In this document: in pieces, positions 43,542 to 51,486 of the stretch
How positions within the stretch are numbered: the first letter of the stretch is position 1
How the letters are laid out: each line of letters opens with the position of its first letter
NCBI RefSeq assembly: GCF_963555915.1
Contig: NZ_CAUVXL010000014.1
Location: 1 to 64,000, forward strand
Length of the DNA stretch: 64,000 bases
Direction: 5' to 3'
From: Protofrankia sp963555915
GTDB lineage: Bacteria; Actinomycetota; Actinomycetes; Frankiales; Frankiaceae
Program-made: the position numbers and the translations under genes
The notes under the pieces: generated by a model
What the model was told of the DNA's origin: nothing
What the model saw: only the letters and a program-made list of their open reading frames with translations
The model's database searches: none

Positions 43542-44462
43542 TCAAGCCCGCCGCCAGTGATCGCCAGTCTTCCAGACGACCGCGATCTGCACCGACCCAC
43601 ACAGCGCCACCAAATCGGGCCGTGGAACCGAGGGGACGACCAGCACCAGTTGTGGGGTCGGGGTCACGAAACGCTTATAGTCGAGAAGCTGACCGATAGC
43701 CATTTGGACAGCCTCACGTGTGATGGTGCCTTTGGCTTCGATGAGCTCACCAGCCGTGACGTCGTAAAGGTTGGTAAACAACGGCCGCGAGTCCTCGGGC
43801 GGCACGATCCGAAGTCGGCAGACGTCATGACCGAGAGCGCGAAGATGTTCTGCGTAGGCGTGGACTAGTACCGCTTCGCGCCGCATCGTCGTGGTCGGCT
43901 CCGTGACGGAAGTCGCCTCGAACTCTTCAATATTCCTCACCTCGACCGTTACATACTCGACGCGGCTGGTCAATGCGGGTGTAGCGGGCAATGGTGCGTC
44001 GAAGTGCCGGACCGGGCCGACCGGGCGAAGCCGGAACATGATGACCGCGCGCAACGGACCTCCCCCGGTTTCTGGCGCCTCGCTCGTATGCCAAGGCCGC
44101 TGGCGGTCGACCTCAAAGGCGCCGATGTACTCGACACCACCGGGCACTGCATGGAACAGGTGTAACGCCCGGCCATCTTCACGGTGACGCAGGATCGCCA
44201 AGTTGCCCTGAACCAGCCTCTGATCACCACACTGCCCTTCGCCGGTGTAGTAGAAGCAGCCGTCATCGCCCCAACCGTCGAAATAGCCGTGCTGCCTGCC
44301 CCGCGCAGGGTTGGTGAAGAGCAAGACGTTGGGGGTCGTGCGGGATGGGCCGATGCCGCCCTGGCGCCGACCGCCGTACCGATCGTGTAGGTTCCGCCGC
44401 ACCAATACAGTTCCCGGCTCGATATCCCACCCGGTCTCAACTAGATCCACGACGGCCACCAT
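43542..44462 (-). CDS. Predicted modification-dependent restriction endonuclease (SRA-like + PD-(D/E)XK)
   Basis: 306 residues from ATG 44462; the ribosome binding site is weak. The first half resembles the SRA-like head of ScoMcrA-type enzymes: LLFTNPARGRQHGYFDGW, GCFYYTGEGQCGDQRL, LHLFHAVPGGVEYIGAFEV. The second half ends in a nuclease core, LFTNLYDVTAGELIEAKGT, with the E-x-K pair and then AVQMAIGQLLDYKRF. Together this suggests a Type IV enzyme that cuts modified DNA, such as methylated or phosphorothioated phage DNA. No methylase lies nearby, as expected for Type IV. Confidence 0.75.
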   Translation of the reverse strand: MVAVVDLVETGWDIEPGTVLVRRNLHDRYGGRRQGGIGPSRTTPNVLLFTNPARGRQHGYFDGWGDDGCFYYTGEGQCGDQRLVQGNLAILRHREDGRALHLFHAVPGGVEYIGAFEVDRQRPWHTSEAPETGGGPLRAVIMFRLRPVGPVRHFDAPLPATPALTSRVEYVTVEVRNIEEFEATSVTEPTTTMRREAVLVHAYAEHLRALGHDVCRLRIVPPEDSRPLFTNLYDVTAGELIEAKGTITREAVQMAIGQLLDYKRFVTPTPQLVLVVPSVPRPDLVALCGSVQIAVVWKTGDHWRRA

Positions 44463-44973
44463 ACGGGGCCGGAAGGAACTGGCTGGCCGAGCCGGTGCAC
44501 CGGGCGGGCAAGGCCGTCAGTGGGGTGCGGGGCACTGGAGTGGCGTCGTAGACGCCGCCGAGTTCAGCCGTCCGTTTACCGCCGTGTTACTCCCCGGCTG
44601 ACAATCGAGTCGCCCGCTCGCGGGCGGTAGCGCATACCGCCTTGGCGGTGGCTGACCGCAACGCGCCCGGTGGCATCGGCTGTTGCAGCGTGGGCGAGCT
44701 GCGCGATCTGGCGTTTACCGATCCGGACACCGGTCGTGCGCTGCACGACGGCCAGCCACCGCAGCCCGCGTGGGAGTGCCGGCCCGCGGGCATGTTCAGT
44801 ACCGCGTCGGCCGGGTAGTGGTTAGCCGTGCCGGGCGCTCCGTAGCCCAGCCGGGTGGCGGTGGCCGTTCTTATGGCTGCGGTCGTTGCGTTGAGCTCCC
44901 GACCGCCAGCCGAGGCGAGTGTACGTTTGGCGCTCTACTTGTACGTAACGATCTTCTGTTGTACGTTGAAAGC
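44463..44973. other. Intergenic region with a coding-like remnant and relBE control sites
   Basis: 511 bases. At 44609-44818 (plus) a 69-codon frame without start reads ALAVADRNAPGGIGCCSVGELRDLAF... and ends TAG. It looks like the tail of a lost gene, family unknown. The last 60 bases hold the three phased iterons of the antitoxin gene. Confidence 0.4.
44920..44968 (+). promoter_or_regulatory. Three TGTACGT iterons at exact 20-bp spacing
   Basis: tgtacgtt starts at 44920, tgtacgta at 44940 and tgtacgtt at 44960, each two helical turns apart; the last ends 5 bases before the antitoxin ATG. They probably bind the antitoxin or toxin-antitoxin complex on one face of the DNA (inference). Confidence 0.6.
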
Positions 44974-45249
44974 ATGACCACATCGCCCGAGCTGAGCGTG
45001 TCGGAGGCTCGAGAGCAGCTTGCCGCGATCATCGATCAGGTCCGCGCAGACCACAAGCCGGTCTACCTCGCCCGTCGCGGCCGGCGAGTTGCGGCGATCA
45101 TCGATGCCGATGACCTGGATCGCATCCTCGCGCTGGCCGAAGACATGGCCGACATACGCGAAGCCGAACGAGCGCGCGAGCAGATGATGACGACCGGGCA
45201 GACGCCCATCCCCTGGGATGAGGTCAAGGCCGAACTCGGCCTGACATGA
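44974..45249 (+). CDS. Phd/YefM-type antitoxin
   Basis: 91 residues from ATG 44974. The frame is open upstream to 44683, but family length and the iterons argue for this start. The N-terminus LSVSEAREQLAAIIDQVRADHKPVYLARRG is the Phd/YefM DNA-binding fold. The C-terminal tail (PIPWDEVKAELGL) should bind the toxin. It overlaps the toxin gene by 4 bp. Confidence 0.9.
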   Translation: MTTSPELSVSEAREQLAAIIDQVRADHKPVYLARRGRRVAAIIDADDLDRILALAEDMADIREAERAREQMMTTGQTPIPWDEVKAELGLT

Positions 45250-45503
45250 GATACACGGTCAGTGTCGCACCGCATGCACTCCGCCAGTTACGCAGGCTCG
45301 ACCCCACGGCCCGACGCCGGGTGCAGGCTGTCATTGATCTCCTCGCCGACGATCCCCGTCCACCGACCGCTCGACAGCTTGTGGGCGGTGCGGGCGAATG
45401 GCGCGTACGCACCGGCGACTACCGGATCGTGTACGACATCCAGGACAAAGGACTGGTCGTCCTGGTCGTCACTGTTGGTCACCGCCGAGACGTCTATCGC
45501 TAA
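45246..45503 (+). CDS. RelE/ParE-type toxin
   Basis: 85 residues from ATG 45246. The RelE fold shows HALRQLRRLDPTARRRVQAV, GEWRVRTGDYRIVYDIQDKGLVVLVVTVGHRRDVY, with conserved Arg and Tyr residues at the C-terminus. RelE-type members cut mRNA at the ribosome. Partner antitoxin lies directly upstream with a 4-bp overlap. Confidence 0.92.
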   Translation: MRYTVSVAPHALRQLRRLDPTARRRVQAVIDLLADDPRPPTARQLVGGAGEWRVRTGDYRIVYDIQDKGLVVLVVTVGHRRDVYR

Positions 45504-45696
45504 CCTTGAACGTCGCCCCGGACGTCGAATCACACACCGCCACCCACGACACGACTCGGATCATCAGGAGAGCCCGAGCGTGAGGCTCGCCGAGGCGGGG
45601 TGTGGGCTTGGCGTCGCGGGTTGACGGTCGGCTCGGCGGCGGTCCGTAGAGTGACCGACGACGATCCTCGGCCCGAGGTCGTGGAGGGTGGTGAGC

Positions 45697-47277
45697 GTGG
45701 TGGCGCGCCGGTTCAACACGGCGGGGCCGTGTCGCCCCACGTACGACTACATGATTCCGGCGCTTCGGCGGCTCCCGCAAGGGCCTGGGCTGGTGGAGCG
45801 GATGGGCTACTTCGTGGTCCACGCTCCCCGCCAGACCGGGAAGACGACGGCGCTGCGCGCGCTGGCGGAGGAACTGACAGCCGGTGGTCGGTACGCGGCG
45901 CTGCATTTCTCGTGCGAGCTCGGCGAGGCGGCAGGTGACGACTACGGCACGGCCCAGCGCAGCATCCTGCAGGAGATCCGGAGCCAAGCCGAGATCGCCC
46001 TGCCGCCGGAGCTGCGCCCGCCGCCGTGGCCGGACACGGTGGACGCCAACCTCCTCAAGGAATCGCTCGCGGCCTGGGCACTGGTGTGTCCTCGGCCACT
46101 GGTGTTGTTCTTCGACGAGATCGACGCGTTGCGCGGGCAGAGCCTGGTCAGTGTGTTGCGTCAGCTCCGGGCCGGGTTCAACCAACGTCCACGGCGGTTC
46201 CCGGCGTCGGTGGTGCTGTGCGGGCTGCGCGACGTCCGCGACTACAAAACCGCCTCGGGGGGCGACCCGTCCCGGCTGGGTACCGCCAGCCCGTTCAACG
46301 TCAAGATCAAGTCTTTGCGACTCGGTGACTTCCTGCCCGAGGAGGTCCGCGAACTCTACGCCCAGCACGCCGCCGAGACCGGGCAGGAGTTCACCCCGGA
46401 GGCGACCGCTCGGGCGATCGAGCTGACCGCCGGGCAGCCCTGGCTGGTCAACGCGCTGGCCCTGGAAGTCGTCGAGGAGATCGGGGTGCCGGTCGGCGAA
46501 CCGATCACCGTCGACCATGTGGACCAGGCCAAGGAGCGGTTGATCCTGGCTCGCGCCACTCACCTGGACTCGCTGGCCGCGAAACTCGCCGAGCCCCGGG
46601 TCCGGCGCATCCTCGAACCCGTCCTCGCCGGGAACCTGCTCGCGCTCGATCCCTACGACGACGACCTGACCTACGTCCGCGACCTCGGGCTGATCACCCC
46701 TCGCAACCCGGTACGGGTCGCGAACCCGATCTACCGCGAGGTCATCGCCCGCGTCCTGACCACCGGCGTCGAAGTGAACGTGCTCGCCGACCCCCGGACG
46801 TTCGTGCTCCCGGACGGACGGCTCGATTTCCCCCGGCTGCTGCGGGAGTTCGCCGAGTTCTGGTGCGAGCACGGCGAGATCCTCACCAGCACCCAGCACT
46901 ACCACGAGGCGGCTCCCCAGCTCGTCCTCATGGGATTTCTTCAGCGGGTCGTCAATGGCGGGGGCTACGTCGAGAGGGAGTACGGAGTCGGTCGGGGGCG
47001 TATCGACATCCTCGTCCGCTGGCCCTGGACGACAGCCGACGGCAAGCGCGCCTGGCAACGCGAGGCGCTCGAGCTCAAAGTCCGGCGAGCTGGGGAACCA
47101 GACCCGCTGGCACGCGGTCTGACCCAACTCGACGGCTACCTCGACCGCCTCGGCCTCGACCGCGGCACCCTGGTCGTCTTCGACCGCCGACCCGACGCCG
47201 CACCGATCGCCGAACGCACCACCATCACCGAGGTCGCCAGCCCCAGCAGTCGCACGATCACGCTGCTGCGCGCCTGA
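45697..47277 (+). CDS. AAA-family ATPase with C-terminal PD-(D/E)XK nuclease-like domain
   Basis: 526 residues from GTG 45697, 8 bases after GGAGGG; GTG 45688 and 45691 are too close to it. Walker A is APRQTGKT (43-50), Walker B LVLFFDEID (Asp140-Glu141), followed by a lid and winged-helix part. The C-terminus carries RGRIDILVRW (Asp437) and EALELKV (Glu459-x-Lys461), the D-ExK core of a restriction-like nuclease. This matches the family of ATPases with a DUF1703-type nuclease tail, widespread and of unclear role, often in defence or mobile regions. Confidence 0.88.
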   Translation: MVARRFNTAGPCRPTYDYMIPALRRLPQGPGLVERMGYFVVHAPRQTGKTTALRALAEELTAGGRYAALHFSCELGEAAGDDYGTAQRSILQEIRSQAEIALPPELRPPPWPDTVDANLLKESLAAWALVCPRPLVLFFDEIDALRGQSLVSVLRQLRAGFNQRPRRFPASVVLCGLRDVRDYKTASGGDPSRLGTASPFNVKIKSLRLGDFLPEEVRELYAQHAAETGQEFTPEATARAIELTAGQPWLVNALALEVVEEIGVPVGEPITVDHVDQAKERLILARATHLDSLAAKLAEPRVRRILEPVLAGNLLALDPYDDDLTYVRDLGLITPRNPVRVANPIYREVIARVLTTGVEVNVLADPRTFVLPDGRLDFPRLLREFAEFWCEHGEILTSTQHYHEAAPQLVLMGFLQRVVNGGGYVEREYGVGRGRIDILVRWPWTTADGKRAWQREALELKVRRAGEPDPLARGLTQLDGYLDRLGLDRGTLVVFDRRPDAAPIAERTTITEVASPSSRTITLLRA

Positions 47278-47431
47278 CCCCGGCCCGGGGATTGCTTGAG
47301 TTTCTCTGATCGACAAGGGTGTCATGTGCCCACGAACCAATTGCCGAGCGCTCTAACAGCCGTGAACGTACGCGCGGCAACGCCGGTCGTGGCCGATCCG
47401 CCCCACGCCCGGCACTGACAGGGAGGCCGAA

Positions 47432-48079
47432 ATGTGCGATGACGGCGCGGGTCCGACGGTGGTGTCCGTCAACGTCGGCCTGCCGCGGACCGTCGAGGTC
47501 GACGGTACGGTCGTGACCACCGCGATCTGGAAGGCTCCCGTTGCGGGCCGGGTCGCCGTCGGACGGTGCAACCTGGCCGGCGATCGCCAGGCTGACCCCA
47601 CCGTCCACGGCGGCGTCGACAAGGCCGTGTACGCCTACGCCGCCGAGGACCTCGCCTGGTGGGCCGATGAGCTCGGCCGGGACGTGCCACCAGGCGCCTT
47701 CGGCGAGAACCTGACCACAGCCGGGATCGACCTACGCTCCGTCGCCGTGGGCGAGGTCTGGGCCATCGGCTCCGCCGTGCTGGCGGTCACTCAGCCACGC
47801 GTGCCCTGCTACAAGCTCGCCGTCAGGTTCGGTGACCGCAGCCTCCCGCGCCGCTTCGCCGCCGCCGGCAGACCCGGGGCCTACGTGCGGGTTCTCCAGG
47901 AGGGCGAGCTGGCGGCCGGCGACCGCCTGCACGTGCTGTCCAGCCCCGACCAGGCTGTCACCGTGGGCCTGGTGGCAACGGCCTACCACTCCCATGACGC
48001 GCAGCTGGCCGGCGCCGTCCTGCGAGCACCCGGCCTGCCGGCGTCCTGGTACGACTGGGCCCGCGCCCGGGTGGGTTGA
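47432..48079 (+). CDS. MOSC-domain protein (YiiM-like)
   Basis: 215 residues from an ATG with GGGAGG upstream. VSVNVGLPRTVEVDG, DPTVHGGVDKAVYAYAAEDLAWW, PPGAFGENLTTAGID and the Cys in TQPRVPCYKLAVRFGD are typical of MOSC proteins. These handle sulfur or molybdenum-cofactor-bound substrates and detoxify N-hydroxylated compounds in YiiM. The C-terminal DRLHVLSSPDQAVTVGLVATAYHS is the 3-alpha extension of YiiM. It is apparently a single gene. Confidence 0.92.
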   Translation: MCDDGAGPTVVSVNVGLPRTVEVDGTVVTTAIWKAPVAGRVAVGRCNLAGDRQADPTVHGGVDKAVYAYAAEDLAWWADELGRDVPPGAFGENLTTAGIDLRSVAVGEVWAIGSAVLAVTQPRVPCYKLAVRFGDRSLPRRFAAAGRPGAYVRVLQEGELAAGDRLHVLSSPDQAVTVGLVATAYHSHDAQLAGAVLRAPGLPASWYDWARARVG

Positions 48080-48635
48080 CGGCCAGGTCCCCTTCGCGCC
48101 GGTCACTCCGTGCGCCGGTCACTCGGCCGACAGACCGTGCGCCTCGTGCTCAGCCGGCGGCGGGTTGTGGGTCAACCAGTCGAGCCTGCGCGCTGCGGCC
48201 TTCTGCACCGCGATGACGAAACATACCCGGCCCGGTCCCCGTGATGGAAAGGGAGCGTTGGTGTACTTGATGGAGATCGGATCCATATAGCGGCTGGGAG
48301 GACGAAACCTCCCCCACCACGTTCCCCGGTGCGGTTCACCCACCGTGGCAACCGGCGACCCGAGGCGCCTATTCCCGTCGTCGAAAGCCCTCGGTGAAGC
48401 CGTCGTTGAAGCCGTCGTTGAAGCCGTCGTTGAAGCCGTCGTTGAAGCCGTCGCCTGGACGTCATCCCCGCCTGGGTCTGTACTGTTCCAGGAATCAGCT
48501 GGACGACGGCAGCCCATCCACCTATCTCACAGCCGTACCACCGCACAGCCTCCCGCGAGGAAGACGTCGTGATGGTGACCGCAGACCTCGATCACCCGCC
48601 GGCCGGCGCCGGCACAATCCGTGAAAGGCCACGCC
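48080..48635. other. Intergenic region with a 12-bp tandem repeat
   Basis: 556 bases upstream of the Rieske-TPP gene. It has a small hairpin gggagg-acgaaa-cctccc at 48296-48313 and the repeat at 48395-48453. Minus-strand frames of 124-132 codons span the repeat but look like composition artefacts. Confidence 0.5.
48395..48453. repeat. 12-bp tandem repeat (about 4.9 copies)
   Basis: The unit tgaagccgtcgt is repeated perfectly, in intergenic DNA 180 bp before the Rieske-TPP gene. Confidence 0.95.
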
Positions 48636-50636
48636 ATGTCCGCTAAGCGGCCAGAGCAGCCAGAGCAGCCAGAGCAGCCAGAGCAGCCGGCTGAGACGTC
48701 CGGCTGGCATCGGGTGGACGCCGAGGATCTGCCCGACGAGGGTCGGGTGCGTACCGCCGTGGTCGGTGGCCGCAGTGTGGCGCTGACGCGGTGCGGGGGG
48801 TTGCTCTCGGCGCTGGAGAACCGCTGCCCGCATCAGGGCGGCCCGCTCGGCGAGGGGTCGATCGAGAACGGCTGGCTGCGCTGTCCGTGGCACGGCTACG
48901 ACTACGATCCCACCACGGGGAAACCGCCGGCGGGCTTCACCGACGCGGCGACCGCCTACGCCGTGCACGAACGGGACGACGGGGCGTTCGTGCAGCTGCC
49001 GCCGGCGCGGATCGAGACCCGCACCGTCAGCGACGTTCTCGTGGACACCCTGGTCGCGTGGGGCGTCCGGCACGTGTTCGGCATGGTCGGGCACTCCAAC
49101 CTGGGCTTCGCCGACGCGCTGCGCCGCGCTGAGGCGCGTGGCGAGATCACCTATATCGGTATCCGGCACGAGGGCGCCGCCTCGTTCGCCGCCAGCGCGT
49201 ACGGCAAGCTGACGGGACGTCCGGCGGCCTGCTTCGCGATCGCCGGGCCCGGATCGACGAACCTGCTGACCGGTCTGTACGACGCGAAGCTTGACGGTGC
49301 GCCGGTGTTGGCGATCTCCGGACAGGTGCCGTCGAAGGTTCTCGGCCGGGGAGCGTTCCAGGACCTGGACCTCTCGGCGGTATTCCGGGACGTCGCGGTG
49401 TCCACGGCGACGGTGCAGGCCGGCAGCGACCATGGCGAGCTTGCGGCACTCGCGGTCAAGCACGCTGTCGACGGACGCGGGGTCGCGCACCTGGTGCTGC
49501 CGGACGAGGTGCAGGTACTGCCGGCGACCGCGGCAGCGGTCCGGCCCGACGGCCGGCTCTCCGACCGCCGCAGCGGTCCTGACGCCACCGCCGTGCGGAC
49601 GGCTGCCGATCTGCTGCGCCGTGCCCGACGACCGGTCATCATCGCGGGGCATGGCGCCCGGCCGGCCGCGGCGGCCCTGCGGGCGCTGGCAGAACGGCTG
49701 GGTGCACCGGTCGCGACGACCTTCAAGGCCAAGGGGCTACTGGCGGACACCCACCCGCTCGGGGCGGGCGTGCTGGGCCGCAGCGGCACCCCGGTCGCCA
49801 GCTGGCTGATGAACGAGGCAGACCTGCTGGTCGTCGTCGGCGCGTCGTTCGCGAACCACACCGGCATCGCGCCGTACAAACCCGCCATCCAGATCGACGA
49901 TGACCACGCCGCCATCGGCCGCTTCCAGAAGGTGGACGTCGGGGTGCTCGGCGACGCCGAACTGAGCCTGCTCGCCCTGGCGGCGGCCCTCGACGGCGGT
50001 CCGGCTGGTACCACGGCCTGGGTGGACCAGCGGCCGGACGTGGCGGCGCGCTGGGCATTGTGGCGGGCTGAAAAGGCGCGCCGCGTCGCCGACGACCGGG
50101 GCCGGGGACTGTCCGCGGCGGCGGTCTTCGACGCGCTCGGGCGGCACATCCCCGCCGACGCCGTCATCAGCGTCGACGTCGGCAACCACGCCTACTCCTT
50201 CGGCCGCTACTTCGAGTCCGCCGGCCAGCCGGTGTTGATGTCGGGCTACCTCGGTTCGATCGGCTTCGGCTACCCGGCCGCGATCGGCGCATGGGCGGCC
50301 GACCCCAGCCGCCCGGTCGTGGCCGTCACCGGCGACGGCGGCTTCGGCCAATACCTCGCCGAAGTGACCACCGCGGTCAAGTACGGCATCGGGATCAAAC
50401 ACATCCTGCTCGACAACGGCGCCCTCGGTAAGATCAGCAAAGAACAACTCGGCGAGCAGTTCCCGGTCTGGCAGACTTCGCTGCACAACCCCGACTTCGC
50501 CGCCTACGCCCGCCTCTGCGGCGCGGCCGGCCACAGTGCCACCCATCCCGGTGACCTCGACGATGCGATGACGGCCCTGTTCACCGGCGACGGCCCCGCG
50601 CTCCTGCACATCCGCCAGGACGCCGAGCTGCTGTAA
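48636..50636 (+). CDS. Fusion of a Rieske [2Fe-2S] domain to a TPP-dependent (pyruvate oxidase/ALS-like) enzyme
   Basis: 666 residues from ATG 48636 with AAAGG 7 bases upstream. A Pro-Glu-Gln repeat (9-bp units, 48652-48687) leads into a Rieske ferredoxin domain with Cys64-x-His66 and Cys83-x-x-His86. From about residue 130 a full TPP enzyme follows: a RHEGAASFAASAYGKLTG motif with the activating Glu, a central domain, and the TPP/Mg site GDG (566-568) to Asn594. Relatives are pyruvate oxidases and acetolactate synthase-type decarboxylases. The ferredoxin could pass electrons to or from the TPP/FAD site. Substrate unknown. Confidence 0.93.
   Translation: MSAKRPEQPEQPEQPEQPAETSGWHRVDAEDLPDEGRVRTAVVGGRSVALTRCGGLLSALENRCPHQGGPLGEGSIENGWLRCPWHGYDYDPTTGKPPAGFTDAATAYAVHERDDGAFVQLPPARIETRTVSDVLVDTLVAWGVRHVFGMVGHSNLGFADALRRAEARGEITYIGIRHEGAASFAASAYGKLTGRPAACFAIAGPGSTNLLTGLYDAKLDGAPVLAISGQVPSKVLGRGAFQDLDLSAVFRDVAVSTATVQAGSDHGELAALAVKHAVDGRGVAHLVLPDEVQVLPATAAAVRPDGRLSDRRSGPDATAVRTAADLLRRARRPVIIAGHGARPAAAALRALAERLGAPVATTFKAKGLLADTHPLGAGVLGRSGTPVASWLMNEADLLVVVGASFANHTGIAPYKPAIQIDDDHAAIGRFQKVDVGVLGDAELSLLALAAALDGGPAGTTAWVDQRPDVAARWALWRAEKARRVADDRGRGLSAAAVFDALGRHIPADAVISVDVGNHAYSFGRYFESAGQPVLMSGYLGSIGFGYPAAIGAWAADPSRPVVAVTGDGGFGQYLAEVTTAVKYGIGIKHILLDNGALGKISKEQLGEQFPVWQTSLHNPDFAAYARLCGAAGHSATHPGDLDDAMTALFTGDGPALLHIRQDAELL
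48652..48687 (+). repeat. 9-bp tandem repeat (4 copies) encoding Pro-Glu-Gln
   Basis: The unit cagagcagc is perfectly repeated at the N-terminus of the Rieske-TPP fusion gene. Confidence 0.95.
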
Positions 50637-50732
50637 CCACAGAGGCCGCGCGCCAGCTGGCCATCGCGGCACCTCGGCCCGATTCCGAGCCCAACCGGGC
50701 GCCCATCCCACCCCGAGGAAGGAAGAGCGGCC

Positions 50733-51422
50733 ATGAGCGGAACCGACCAGCTACCTGATCGTTTCGGGCAGACCCGGACGTCCCTGCACACCCTGGCCGA
50801 ACACGTCCTGGCTGCGTCCCGCTACCGGGCCACCGGGCGGATCGGCCTGGTGGTGCGGCCCGGCGGGTTCGGTACACCGCCCTTCGGCCCCGACCACCGG
50901 ACGGTCAGTGTCGAGGGCTGCGAGCTGGTGGTCCGCGCAAACGGCGAGATCGGGCGGACGGACATCACCACCCTGCGCTCCGCCGGGCAGGCCGCCGGCA
51001 TCGAGCCCGGTGCCCCGTCCGCCGTCTACACCCCCGCTACCAGCCTTGACCTGGACGCCCCGCTCGTCGTCGATCCGACCGCCGCCCAGTTGATCGCCGA
51101 CTGGTATGCCCTGGCCGACGAGGCGCTGCGCCGGTTCACCGCCGAGATCGACCCGGACGCGCCCAGCCCGATCACCTTGTGGCCGGAGCATCTCGACGTC
51201 GCCCTCGCCGCCTCCGGTGTCAACTACGGAGCCAGCCCCGGCGACGACTACGTGAATGATCCGTACCTCTACGTCGGGCCGCCGTCGCTACCCACCACGC
51301 CGCCGGACCCGGACGGCTTCTGGAACCAGCCGTTCGGCGCCAGCCTGAGCTGGGAAAAGGCCCACTCGGTGGACCAGGCTGTCGAGTTCTTCCGAGCGGG
51401 CCACCAGCGCCTGCCCCGCTGA
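50733..51422 (+). CDS. Conserved hypothetical protein
   Basis: 229 residues from an ATG with GGAAGGAAGAG upstream, 96 bp after the Rieske-TPP gene on the same strand. No membrane segment or signal is seen. Motifs such as SPITLWPEHLDVALAASGVNYGASPGDDYVNDPYLYVGP and DGFWNQPFGASLSW suggest a conserved globular protein. I do not recognise its family or function. Confidence 0.75.
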   Translation: MSGTDQLPDRFGQTRTSLHTLAEHVLAASRYRATGRIGLVVRPGGFGTPPFGPDHRTVSVEGCELVVRANGEIGRTDITTLRSAGQAAGIEPGAPSAVYTPATSLDLDAPLVVDPTAAQLIADWYALADEALRRFTAEIDPDAPSPITLWPEHLDVALAASGVNYGASPGDDYVNDPYLYVGPPSLPTTPPDPDGFWNQPFGASLSWEKAHSVDQAVEFFRAGHQRLPR

Positions 51423-51486
51423 CCGGGGCGGGTGGACCCCGATACCGATCGGGGTCCACCCATCCCACCGCGAAACTCCGGTAGTG

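Noticed and set aside
44683..44973. N-terminal extension of the Phd antitoxin (188-residue reading)
   Set aside because: It crosses the iterons and contains no antitoxin features; normal length starts at 44974.
45469..47340. 623-codon minus-strand frame opposite the AAA-nuclease gene
   Set aside because: Long but a shadow: the plus frame has intact Walker and nuclease motifs.
48395..48453. CRISPR-like array
   Set aside because: Units are only 12 bp with no spacers; a simple tandem repeat.
48119..48546. Small minus-strand genes over the 12-bp repeat
   Set aside because: Frames are open only because of the repeat and GC content; no start signal.
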